Assembly: GCA_963848045.1 (NCBI GenBank)
Contig: CAWKCC010000004.1
Location: 806,001 to 870,000, forward strand
Source: CAVUAT01 sp963848045
Lineage (GTDB): Bacteria > Actinomycetota > Thermoleophilia > Solirubrobacterales > 70-9
DNA length: 64,000 nucleotides
Direction of reading: 5' to 3'
Within the stretch, counting starts at the first letter, position 1; each line of letters begins with the position of its first letter. Under the pieces are notes generated by a model. That model was not told the origin of the DNA. It saw only the letters and a list, made by a program, of their open reading frames with translations, and made no database searches. Below, piece by piece: positions 1-11,049 of the stretch. Made by a program: the position numbers and the translations under genes.

Positions 1-2392
<2,392 letters not shown>

Positions 2393-2396
<4 letters not shown>

Positions 2397-5300
2397 TTCT
2401 TGGTTGCCTCCTTGGCCTTGCCGCCCTCGGTGCCGCCCTCGCCTTCGGCGACCACCTGCTCCTCCTGCTCGTCGGCGGCCTTGCTCTTGCCCGCGCCGTC
2501 GGCTCGCACGCCCGAGAGCTCTATTCCGAGCTCCTCCGCGGCTCGCAGCAGGTCGTCCTCCTCCTCGCCCATCTCGACACCCTCGCCGGCCTCGGAGACC
2601 ACATTCGCATCCAGCGACAGGCTCTGGATCTCCTTCAGCAGGACCTTGAACGACTCGGGAATCGAGGGCTCGGGGATGTTCTCGCCCTTGACGATCGCCT
2701 CGTAGGCCTTGACGCGGCCGACCGTGTCGTCGGACTTGACCGTGAGCATCTCCTGCAGGGTGTAGGCGGCGCCGTAGGCCTCGAGGGCCCAGACCTCCAT
2801 CTCGCCGAAGCGCTGCCCGCCGAACTGCGCCTTACCGCCCAGTGGCTGCTGGGTGACCAGCGAGTAAGGGCCGGTGGAGCGCGCGTGGATCTTGTCGTCG
2901 ACCAGGTGCAGCAGCTTCAGGATGTACATGTAGCCCACGGTGACGCGGCCCTCGTACGGCTCGCCCGTGCGACCGTTGTAGAGCTGCACCTTGCCCTCGG
3001 CCCGGTTGCCCGCCTTGCGGGACTTGTCGACGCCGAGGTCGATGCCGCGGTCATTGCCATGCTCCTCCTGCCAGCTGACCAGGGCATGATCGACGTCCTC
3101 GAGGGTCGCCCCGTCGAAGACCGACGTGGCGACGTTGACGCGGTCTCGGTTGCGCTTGCGCTGCTTGAAGGAGTCGGTGTCGTCGTCGTACCAGCCCTCC
3201 GCCGCGACCCAGCCCAGGTGGGTCTCCAGGATCTGGCCGATGTTCATGCGGCTCGGCACGCCCAGCGGATTGAGGATCACGTCTATCGGGGTGCCGTCCT
3301 CCATGAACGGCATGTCCTGCTCGGGCACGATCCTGGAGATCACGCCCTTGTTTCCGTGGCGGCCGGCGAGCTTGTCGCCCTCGGCGATCTTGCGCTTCGT
3401 GGCGACGTATACGCGCACCAGGTCGTTGACCCCGGGGGCGAGATCGTCGCCGGCGTCGCGACTGAAGGTGAGCACGTCGATCACCACGCCTCCCTCGCCG
3501 TGTGGGACCTTGAGCGAGGTGTCGCGCACCTCGCGCGCCTTCTCCTTGAAGATGGCGCGGATCAGCTTCTCCTCCGCGGTCAGCTCGGTCTCGCCCTTGG
3601 GCGTGACCTTTCCGACCAGCAGGTCACCTGAGACGACCTCTGCGCCGATGCGCACGATGCCGCGCTCGTCGAGGTTGCGCAGGCTCTCCTCTGAGCGGTT
3701 GGGGATGTCGCGTGTGATCTCCTCGTCGCCCAGCTTGGTCGTGCGGGCGTCGATCTCGTACTCCTCGATGTGGATCGAGGTGAGCTCGTCCTCCTTGACG
3801 AGGCGCTCGGAGATGATGATCGCGTCCTCGAAGTTGTAGCCCTCCCAGGACATGAACGCCACCCGGCAGTTCTTGCCCAGCGCGATCTCGCCGCCCGCGG
3901 TCGAGGAGCCGTCTGCGAGCACATCGCCCCGCTTCACCTTGTCGCCGACCGAGACGATCGGCCGCTGGTGGATGATCGTGCCCTGGTTGGAGCGCATGAA
4001 CTTGTGCAGCGGGTACTCGTCGCGCTTGGACCCGTGTGAGACGACGATGCGCTCGGCATCGACCGAGATCACCTCGCCGGCCTCGCCGGCGAGGATCACG
4101 TCGCCCGTGTCGACGGCCGCGCGGCGCTCCATACCGGTGCCGATCAGCGGCGGCTCGGGCTTCAGCAGCGGCACAGCCTGTCGCTGCATGTTGGAGCCCA
4201 TCAGAGCCCGGTTGGCGTCGTCGTGCTCGAGGAAGGGGATCAGAGCCGTCGCCACCGACCAGATCTGGGTGGGCGAGACGTCCATCAACTCGACCTGCTT
4301 GGGGGGGACAGTCGTCAGCTCGCCCTCGCGGCGGCGGCAGAGGACGCGCTGGCCCTTGAGCTTGCCCGTCTCCTGGTCCATATCGGCGTTCGCCTGGGCG
4401 ATGATGCGCTCCTCCTCCTGTGTGGCGTCGAGGTGGACGATCTCGTCGGTGACCACGCCGTCGTTGACCACCCGGTAGGGCGTGGTGACGAAGCCGTGCT
4501 CGGAGATCTGCGCGTATGAGGAAAGGCTGCCGATCAGGCCGATGTTCGGACCCTCCGGCGTCTCGATCGGGCACATGCGCCCGTAGTGGGTGGAGTGCAC
4601 GTCGCGGACCTCGATCGGCGCGCGCTCGCGGGTGAGCCCGCCCGCGCCCAGCGCCGAGAGGCGGCGACGGTGGGTGAGGCCGGCCAGCGAGTTGGTCTGG
4701 TCCATGAACTGCGAGAGCTGCGAGGAACCGAAGAACTCCTTCAGCGCCGCGACGACGGGCCGGATGTTGATGATGGTCTGCGGGGTGATCGCGTCAGCGT
4801 CCTCGGTGGTGAGGCGCTCGCGAACCACGCGCTCCATGCGGTAGAGCCCGATCCGGAATGCCTCCTGGATCAGCTCGCCGACGGTGCGCAGGCGGCGGTT
4901 GCCGAAGTGCTCGTACTCGTCGAGGTGATCGTGAACCGGCTCGCGCGGGTAGGTCGACGCCTCGGCCGCGTAGTCCTTGATCGGGTTCTCCTCGTCGATC
5001 TCCTCGGGAACGCCGAGAATCCTGGGGATCGAGGTCAGCTCCTTGATCAGGGCGATGATGTCGTCGTGCGTCAGGGTCCGGGTGTCGAGGTCGATGTCGA
5101 GGTCGAGGCGCGCGTTGAGCTTGTAGCGGCCGACCCTGGTGAGGTCGTAGCGCTTCGGGTCGAAGAAGAGCTGCTCGAGCAGCGTCTTGGCGGCTTCGAC
5201 CGAGGGCGGCTCGCCCGGGCGCTGCTTCTTGAACAGCTCGATCAGCGCGCCCTCCTCGTCGCGGGTCGCGTCGGTGTCGGCCGCGATCGTGTGCCGGATG

Positions 5301-5944
5301 TAGACGGAGTTGTCGAACATCTCCAGCAGCTTCTCGTCGGAGACGTAGCCCATCGCGCGCAAAAGAACGGTCACCGGCAGCTTGCGCTTGCGATCGATGC
5401 GGACGTAGACGCGACCCTTCTTGTCGATCTCCAGCTCGAGCCACGAGCCGCGGGCCGGCATCAGGTTGGCGATGAAGACCTGCTTCTCACGGTCCTTCGG
5501 CTCCATCACGTAGGCGCCCGGCGAGCGCACCAGTTGGGTGACGACGACGCGCTCGGTGCCGTTGATGATGAACGTGCCGCGATCGGTCATCCACGGGAAG
5601 TCACCCATGAACACCGTCTGCTCGCGGATCTCTCCCGTCTCGCGGTTCTGGAAGGCGACCTTGACATTGAGCGGCCGCGAGTAGGTCATGTCCTTCTCGC
5701 GGCACTCCTCGACGTCGTGGGCCGGCTCGTCGAACTCGAACTCCTGGAAGACGATCGCGAGGTTCCCCGTGTAGTCCTCGGTCGGGGAGATGTCGTCGAT
5801 GGTCGCCCTCAGCAGTCCCCCATCGGGATCGACCAGCGCTTCGAACGAGCGGCGCTGGATATCGATCAGGTTGGGGACGTCGAGAGGGTTCTTTAGGCGG
5901 GAAAAGCTCCTACGGGTAACCGGGGCAGCGCTGGTTGCGGCCAA
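2393..5944 (-). CDS. rpoB: DNA-directed RNA polymerase subunit beta
   Basis: Beta subunit of RNA polymerase, 1183 aa, full length for an actinobacterial-type RpoB. The start is TTG at 5944, eight bases after a good GAGGAG ribosome site (TCGAGGAGTCGCCCAG). The rifampicin-pocket segment reads SSQLSQFMDQTNSLAGLTHRR followed by RLSALGAGGL (about 4612-4740); it keeps the Asp, His and Ser of the classical resistance positions but differs from E. coli at several neighbours. The downstream KPxxGKAQFGGQRFGEMEVWALEAYGAAY block is intact. The C-terminus carries an acidic then lysine-rich tail of roughly 60 residues. It is separated from rplL by 149 bp holding a hairpin and a promoter-like pair. Confidence 0.98.
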
Positions 5945-6027
5945 CTGGGCGACTCCTCGAATATTGAAAGGTTGTGAGACCCGACCTGTCTGCGCAGGAG
6001 CAAGGGCTCACCCGGGCGCGACCGGGA

Positions 6028-6057
6028 AGACTAGCACACGTGCACCGGGACCGTCAA
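6028..6057 (-). promoter_or_regulatory. Putative sigma-70-type promoter for rpoBC
   Basis: On the minus strand TTGACG (6052-6057) is followed after 18 bases by TAGTCT (6028-6033), about 85 bases before the rpoB start. This matches the -35/-10 layout of the principal actinobacterial sigma factor and would give rpoBC its own promoter inside the ribosomal protein cluster. It is inferred from sequence only. Confidence 0.5.
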
Positions 6058-6067
6058 GGCCCCGCCT

Positions 6068-6087
6068 GGCGCCGGGAAACCGGCGCC
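6068..6087 (-). promoter_or_regulatory. Perfect inverted repeat between rplL and rpoB
   Basis: GGCGCCGG and CCGGCGCC flank a four-base loop, just after the rplL stop. There is no T-run after it, so it is not a classical intrinsic terminator. In many bacteria the rplL-rpoB gap contains a partial attenuator or RNase processing hairpin that sets the ratio of L7/L12 to RNA polymerase. That role here is an inference. Confidence 0.45.
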
Positions 6088-6093
6088 CCCCGG

Positions 6094-6474
6094 CTACTTG
6101 AGCTCGGCTGTGCCGCCGGCCTCCTCGATCTCGGCCTTCAGCTTCTCGGCCTCCTCGCGCTCGATGCCCTCCTTGACGGGGCCCGGGGCCTCATCGACCA
6201 CGGCCTTGGCCTCCTTGAGTCCCAGGCCGGTGGCCGCGCGTACGACCTTGATCACGCCGATCTTCTTGTCGCCGGCTCCGGTCAGCACGACGTCCACCGT
6301 GCTCGACTCCTCCTCGGCGCCGCCTGCGTCACCGCCGGCCGCTGCCGGGGCGGCTGCCGCCACGGCGGTCGCCGAGACGCCGAACTCCTCCTCGAGCGCC
6401 TTGATGCGCTCGGAAAGCTCTAGCACCGAGATGCCCTTGAGCTCCTCGATCCAATCCTCTGTGCTGGTGGCCAT
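6094..6474 (-). CDS. rplL: 50S ribosomal protein L7/L12
   Basis: Stalk protein of the large ribosomal subunit that recruits translation GTPases; 126 aa, normal length. The N-terminal dimerisation domain (EDWIEELKGISVLELSERIKAL) is followed by an Ala/Gly-rich hinge and the conserved C-terminal domain (VVLTGAGDKKIGVIKVVRAATGLGLKEAKAVVDEAP...VKEGI). The start ATG at 6474 overlaps the rplJ stop by one base (TAATG), so L10 and L12 are coupled. Confidence 0.97.
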   Translation of the reverse strand: MATSTEDWIEELKGISVLELSERIKALEEEFGVSATAVAAAAPAAAGGDAGGAEEESSTVDVVLTGAGDKKIGVIKVVRAATGLGLKEAKAVVDEAPGPVKEGIEREEAEKLKAEIEEAGGTAELK

Positions 6475-7247
6475 TACTCGCCATCCTCCTTCTCGTTCTC
6501 GTCGGAATCCTCTGAAGCTTCGTCTGAAGTCTCTGCCGCGTCGGCCGGCGCTTCCTCGGCGGGGGCGGCGTCAGCCGGCACCTCCTCGGCCTCGCCTGCG
6601 GGAGTGCCGGGCGTGCCATCCAGGGACTCGGGCTCCTCGGGCGGCCCCTCGGCCGCCTCATCCGCCTGAGGCTCCCCAGTGGAGGGCTCGGCAAGAGCGG
6701 GGGCCTGCTCGGCAGGCGGCGCCTCGCCGGTGACCAGTCCCTGGTCGGCGATCTGCTGAAGCTGGCTGGCGAGGCCCTGCACCATCGAGCCGAGGCCGCG
6801 CACAAGGCCGGTCAGCGGGCTCGCCACGATGCCGGCGAACTGGGCGTTGAGCTGATCACGGCCCGGCAGCTTGGCGATCGCCTGGAACGAATCGGGGTCC
6901 AGCGCCGCACCGTCCATGATGCCGCCCTTGTAGGCGAGCAGCTCCCACTCGCCGCCGAGCTTCGAGATCGTCTTCGCGGCTTGTGCCACGTCACCTCGCA
7001 CCAGAGCCAGGGCGGTCGGGCCGATCAGGTGCTCCTTGATGTCCTCGGTGCCCGCCGCGTCCGCGGCCCGCAGCGTGAGCCTGTTCTTGACCACCCGAAA
7101 GCGCGTGTCGGCATCGCGCAGGCCCTCGCGCAGCTCGGCGGCCTGGGGCACGCTGATGCCGCGGTAGTCGATCGCGAAGATCGCCTCGGCGCCCTTGAGC
7201 TCGTCGGTGAGCTCGTCGACCAGTGCTGTCTTCTGTTCCTTTTTCAT
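6474..7247 (-). CDS. rplJ: 50S ribosomal protein L10, with long acidic C-terminal tail
   Basis: L10 anchors the L7/L12 dimers to 23S rRNA. I chose the ATG at 7247 (MKKEQKTALVDELTDEL), which fits the family; an upstream in-frame start would run into the leader. This gives 257 aa, against the usual 165-180. Residues 1 to about 170 are the canonical fold, ending in the L12-binding helix region (LTGLVRGLGSMVQGLASQLQQI). The last 80 or so residues are almost entirely Ala, Glu, Asp, Pro and Thr, ending DENEKEDGE. The tail recalls, but is not homologous in any shown way to, the acidic tail of archaeal/eukaryotic P0. Confidence 0.96.
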   Translation of the reverse strand: MKKEQKTALVDELTDELKGAEAIFAIDYRGISVPQAAELREGLRDADTRFRVVKNRLTLRAADAAGTEDIKEHLIGPTALALVRGDVAQAAKTISKLGGEWELLAYKGGIMDGAALDPDSFQAIAKLPGRDQLNAQFAGIVASPLTGLVRGLGSMVQGLASQLQQIADQGLVTGEAPPAEQAPALAEPSTGEPQADEAAEGPPEEPESLDGTPGTPAGEAEEVPADAAPAEEAPADAAETSDEASEDSDENEKEDGE

Positions 7248-7385
7248 GCGGGTTCCCGGTCGGTCGGCGGCGAAAAAAGACCCGCGCGCGGGCGGGCAAG
7301 GGGCCGGGTCAATCCCGGGACTCCTGCGCACCTGCGCCGGTCTTGCGGGCCGCGCTCTGGCCCAGCCGACGGTCTTTGGCAGCTA
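7248..7385 (-). ncRNA. Ribosomal protein L10-type leader
   Basis: The minus strand upstream of rplJ carries GCCAAAGACCGTCGGC (7381 down to about 7366) and GCAAGACCGGCGCAGGTGCG further on (7348 down to about 7329). These resemble the paired elements of the L10 leader through which L10(L12)4 represses its own operon. A terminator-like hairpin follows just before the start codon. A -10-like TACACT (7397-7402) lies just upstream, without a clear -35. The assignment is by pattern; a covariance-model search was not possible. Confidence 0.65.
7273..7292 (-). terminator. Terminator-like hairpin (attenuator) in the rplJ leader
   Basis: On the minus strand CCCGCGCGCGGG is followed by TCTTTTTT, about 26 bases before the rplJ ATG. 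A GC-rich stem directly followed by a T-run inside a leader is the form of an intrinsic attenuator. It probably terminates transcription of rplJL when L10 binds the leader, as known for this leader class. It could also end transcripts coming from the upstream ELWxxDGT gene. Confidence 0.7.
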
Positions 7386-7416
7386 TGCGACCGCGCAGTG
7401 TAGGGAACTCGCCGGG

Positions 7417-9025
7417 CTAGCGCCTGTGGCACCGACGCAGGTGGGCCGCCGTCGCCTGCCGGGTCCGCTTCTTGCCATGTCCGCGCTTCTTGCCATGGCC
7501 GCGCTTCTTGCCATGTCCGCGCTTCTTGCCATGTCCGCGCTTCTTCTCGTGCTTGCAGCGCTTCGGTCGCGGCTTCGTCGAGGGCGGGGGGCTCGGTCGA
7601 GGGGGGCTCGGTCGTGGGGGGCTCGGTCGGCTCGATGTTGCCCTTCCACAGCTCGAACCCGGTGCTGCCGTCATTGGCGGCCAGGAAGATCGTGCCGCCA
7701 ACGTCAGTGAGCCAGTCCGGCGAGGAGCCTGCCGGGCCCGGGGCGATCTCCTCCAGCTCGGTGCCCGCGGCGCTGCCGTCGCTGCGCCAGAGCTCGGCGC
7801 CGAAGGTGCCGTCGTCAGCACCGAAATAGAGCCTGTCGCCCGAGACGGTCAGCGACTGCGGGGCTGACCCGCCCGCGGGGTTGATGTCCTTGACCATGGC
7901 GGTGCCCGCCGAGGTCCCGTCGCTGCGCCAGAGCTCGGTGCCGCTGACGCCGTCGTTGGCCGTGAAGAAGGCGCTGCCGCCGAACGCGGTGATCAGCTCG
8001 GGGTTGGAGCTGCTGTTGATCGGCGCGATGTCGGCGACAAGCCCCGTGCCGCCCTCGCTGCCGTCGCTGCTGTACAGCTCGCGACCGCTGGCGCCGTCGT
8101 TGGCGCGGAAGAAGAGCGTGCCCGCGACGTTCTCGAGCTCCGCGGGCGCCGAGCTCGTAGGTCCGGCCTTGATGTCCGCGACCCGCACGGTGCCCGCTTC
8201 GGATCCGTCGCTTCGCCACAGCTCCTGTCCGGTTGATCCATCGTTCGCCTGGAACATCAGCACGCCGCCGACGTCGGTGAGGAAGCTCGGCGCCGCGGAG
8301 CCGCTTGGGTTGATCTCCTTGACCATTCCGGTGCCGGCGGCGCTGCCGTCACTGCGGTAGAGCTCGGAGCCTGCGCCGCTTCCGTCGTCGGCACTGAAGA
8401 AGAGCGTGCTGCCCACGGTTGTCAGCTCACCGACGTTCGCGCCGCCGGACGGGTTGGTCTCCTCGACCATGGCGGTTCCCGCCGCGGTGCCGTCACTGCG
8501 CCACAGCTCGAGGCCGCTGCTGCCGTCGTTGGCGACGAAGAAGAGAGTGCCGCCCACGGCGGTCAGGCTGTAGGGGTTGGAGCTCGTCGAGCCAGGTCCG
8601 ATCTCCTCGACCAGCGCGGTCCCGGCCGAGGTCCCGTCGCTGCGCCAGAGCTCGGTGCCGCTGGCGGTGGTCGTCGCGGTGAAGAAGAGGACTCCGCCCA
8701 CGCTGGTCAGCTCTCTCGGTGAGGAGCCCGCCGCTCCGGGCTCCACGTCCTTGACCAGGGAGGTTCCGGCGGCGCTGCCGTCGCTGCGGTAGAGCTCGGC
8801 GCCCGCGCCGCTTCCTTCGTCGGCGCTGAAGAAGAGCGTTCCGCCGACATCGACGGGCCAGCTCGGGTTGGAGCCCGCGGCCCCCGGCGACAGGTCCGCG
8901 ACCTCGGTGGCGAAGAAATCGCCCGGAGCGGCCCGCGCGGGCGAGGCGATCACCGCGCCGAGCAGGCCCAGCAAGGCCAGCGCACGCCACCATGCTCCCA
9001 GCGGCCTGATTCGCTTGTCGTGCAT
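7417..9025 (-). CDS. Exported ELWxxDGT-repeat (beta-propeller-like) protein, apparent frameshift near the C-terminus
   Basis: Start ATG at 9025 (MHDKRIRPLG) has an AAGGAG ribosome site nine bases upstream. A signal peptide (WWRALALLGLLGAVIASPARA) is followed by eight full repeats of about 48 aa and a ninth partial one, each with an E-L-[WY]-x-S-D-G-[ST] core as in the ELWxxDGT family of secreted propeller-like proteins of unknown function. After a Thr-Glu-Pro-Pro hinge encoded by three runs of six Cs (7586-7621 on the plus strand), the original frame would run through the L10 leader to 7244. Dropping one base gives instead a basic His/Lys tail (four KKRGHG-type units) stopping at 7417. The tail frame is the likely real one. 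The gene sits unusually between rplA and rplJ. Confidence 0.8.
7466..7537. repeat. Four tandem 18-bp units encoding Lys/His/Gly-rich tail
   Basis: The unit CGCTTCTTGCCATGTCCG (plus strand) occurs four times in a row, with one T-to-G change in the second unit. In the minus-strand tail frame each unit reads Gly-His-Gly-Lys-Lys-Arg. It is a short coding tandem repeat prone to slippage, within the ELWxxDGT gene. Confidence 0.85.
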
Positions 9026-9214
9026 CCGTTCGGGCTCCTTCCACCTCACAGCTTGCGCCTGGTATCGGCCCGGCCTGGGGAGGGCGCGACCTGGCCCTAC
9101 CGGCGTGGACACCCGTTGCCGGCATCGCCTGACGGATACCGAATAATGAGGTTCTTCGAGGATGCTGCGGCCGTCATGCGGCGCTGCCGACGCCCGGGCG
9201 CCCGCGGGCCCTGA

Positions 9215-10063
9215 TCAGGTCGCGGAGGACTCTTCCGGCGAGGTCTCCGCCGCGACGGCCTCCTCGGCGGAGGGAGCGCCGGGCTCGGCGGCCACCGGCT
9301 CCTCGCCGGCAGCCGACTCGGCCTGGGGCGCGCCGTTGCTCGAGGCCTGAGCGGCCCCGGAGACGATCTCGGTCGCGCTGGTCTTGGACGGGTCAACGCG
9401 AATGCCGGGGCCCATGGTGCTGGTCAGCGTGACCGAGATCAGATAGCGGCCCTTGGCGGCGGCCGGCTTGGCGCGCACGATCTCCTCGATCACGGCGGCG
9501 TAGTTCTCGAGCAGATCCGCGTCAGGGAAGCTGGTCTTGCCGATCGCGAGGTGCACGATCGCCTGGCGGTCGGTGCGGTATTCGATCTTGCCGGCCTTAG
9601 CCTCGTCGACTGCCTTGGTGATGTCGTCGGTGACGGTCCCCACCTTGGGGTTGGGCATCTTGCCCTGGGGCCCGAGCACGCGGCCGAGCTTTCCGACGGT
9701 TGGCATCATCGATGGGGTCGAGATCGCGACGTCGAAGTCCGTCCAGCCCTCCTCCACCTTGGCGGCGAGGTCCTCGCCGCCGACGTGGTCGGCGCCCGCC
9801 TCTGTCGCCTGCCGCGCCTGGTCGCCCTCTGCGAATACCGCGATCGTGACGTTCTTGCCGAGACCCTTGGGCAGCGCCAGCGTCCCGCGCAGCTGCTCCT
9901 CGGCATGGCGGACGTTGACGCCGAGCAGGATGTGCAGCTCAACCGTCTCGTCGAAGGAGGCTCCTGCCGTCTGCTTGAGCAGGGCGACCGCCTCCGCGGG
10001 CTCATAGGTGCGGTTGCGGTCGACCTTCTCGTAGGCCTCCCGGTAGCGTCGGCCGCGGGCCAT
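9215..10063 (-). CDS. rplA: 50S ribosomal protein L1, with acidic C-terminal extension
   Basis: L1 binds 23S rRNA at the tRNA exit region and often represses its own mRNA. The body has the family signatures ARGRRYREAYEKVDRN at the N-terminus and MMPTVGKLGRVLGPQGKMPNPK in the middle, ending near STMGPGIRVDPS (about residue 230). A further tail of about 50 residues, rich in Ala, Glu, Ser and Pro, follows, so the protein is 282 aa against about 230 for the family. The ATG at 10063 lies two bases after the rplK stop. The conserved partner rplJ does not follow directly: the ELWxxDGT gene intervenes. Confidence 0.96.
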   Translation of the reverse strand: MARGRRYREAYEKVDRNRTYEPAEAVALLKQTAGASFDETVELHILLGVNVRHAEEQLRGTLALPKGLGKNVTIAVFAEGDQARQATEAGADHVGGEDLAAKVEEGWTDFDVAISTPSMMPTVGKLGRVLGPQGKMPNPKVGTVTDDITKAVDEAKAGKIEYRTDRQAIVHLAIGKTSFPDADLLENYAAVIEEIVRAKPAAAKGRYLISVTLTSTMGPGIRVDPSKTSATEIVSGAAQASSNGAPQAESAAGEEPVAAEPGAPSAEEAVAAETSPEESSAT

Positions 10064-10065
10064 GG

Positions 10066-10494
10066 CTACATGCCCTCCACGGTGACGCCCATCGAGCGGG
10101 CGGTCCCGGCGATGATGCTGGTCGCCGCGTCGAGGTCGTTGGCGTTGAGGTCGGGCATCTTGCGCTCGGCGATCTCGCGCGCCTGTGCGACCGTGATGCT
10201 GCCCACCTTCTCGCTGTGCGGCTCCCCTGAACCCTTCTCGATCCCGGCGGCCTCCTTGATCAGCACGGCCGCCGGCGGAGTCTTGGTGATGAACTCGAAC
10301 GAGCGGTCCTCGAACACGGTGATCTCGACCGGGATGATCGTGCCGGCGTCCTGCTGGGTCTGGGCGTTGAACGCCTTGCAGAACTCCATGATGTTGACGC
10401 CGTGCTGACCCAGCGCGGGGCCGACCGGCGGAGCCGGGTTGGCCGCTCCAGCGGGGATCTGCAGCTTTATCAGTGTCAGCACCTTCTTGGCCAT
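10066..10494 (-). CDS. rplK: 50S ribosomal protein L11
   Basis: L11 binds the GTPase-associated region of 23S rRNA, the thiostrepton site. It is 142 aa, normal length. It shows the signature IKLQIPAGAANPAPPVGPAL near the N-terminus and the C-terminal RNA-binding part (ARSMGVTVEGM). The ATG at 10494 lies two bases after the nusG stop, and the gene is followed within two bases by rplA, the usual bacterial order. Confidence 0.98.
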   Translation of the reverse strand: MAKKVLTLIKLQIPAGAANPAPPVGPALGQHGVNIMEFCKAFNAQTQQDAGTIIPVEITVFEDRSFEFITKTPPAAVLIKEAAGIEKGSGEPHSEKVGSITVAQAREIAERKMPDLNANDLDAATSIIAGTARSMGVTVEGM

Positions 10495-10496
10495 GC

Positions 10497-11021
10497 CTAG
10501 ATCTTCTTCACCTGGTCGTAGTTGACCTCGACCGGAGTCTCGCGGCCGAAGATGGATACAAGCACCTTGAGCTTCGCGGCGTCCTCGTTGATCTCGGCGA
10601 TCTCGCCGGAGAAGTCAGCCAGCGGGCCCGAGATCACCTTCACGGATTCGCCGATCGCGAACTGGGCGCGGGTGCGCGGGCGCTCTGCGGTCTCTCGGTG
10701 CAGGAGGCGGTCGACCTCGACCTTGCTCAACGGAATCGGCTTGTTGCGGGAGCCGACGAAGCCGGTGACGCCCGGCGTGTTCTTGACCAGGCCCCAGGAG
10801 TCGTCGGTCATCTCCATGTTGACGAGCACGTAGCCGGGCATGGTGCGCTTCTCCTTGGGCTCCTTCTGGCCTTCCTTGTTGATCTCGGTGACCTGCTCTG
10901 TGGGCACGACGACCTGGCGCACATTGCGCTCCTGGCTCATCGTGTGAACGCGATGCTCAAGGTTCTGCTTGACCTTGTTCTCGTGGCCTGAATAGGTGTT
11001 GATCACGTACCAGCGAAACAT
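10497..11021 (-). CDS. nusG: Transcription termination/antitermination factor NusG
   Basis: NusG binds the RNA polymerase clamp and links it to Rho or the ribosome. The 174-aa protein has an NGN domain (WYVINTYSGHENKVKQNLEHR, then PGYVLVNMEMTDDSWGLVKNTPGVTGFVG) and a C-terminal KOW domain (FAIGESVKVISGPLADFSGEIAEI). It starts at ATG 11021 with a GGAG ribosome site. It sits in the classical secE-nusG-rplK order, 28 bp after secE. Confidence 0.98.
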   Translation of the reverse strand: MFRWYVINTYSGHENKVKQNLEHRVHTMSQERNVRQVVVPTEQVTEINKEGQKEPKEKRTMPGYVLVNMEMTDDSWGLVKNTPGVTGFVGSRNKPIPLSKVEVDRLLHRETAERPRTRAQFAIGESVKVISGPLADFSGEIAEINEDAAKLKVLVSIFGRETPVEVNYDQVKKI

Positions 11022-11049
11022 TGCGGGGGGCTCCAGACGGTTTGGTTGG

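Noticed and set aside
4586..5896. A 436-codon plus-strand frame opposite rpoB
   Set aside because: It is a mirror of rpoB codon bias with no recognisable domain.
7466..7537. CRISPR-like tandem array
   Set aside because: The 18-bp units are contiguous without spacers and encode a Lys/His/Gly repeat tail.
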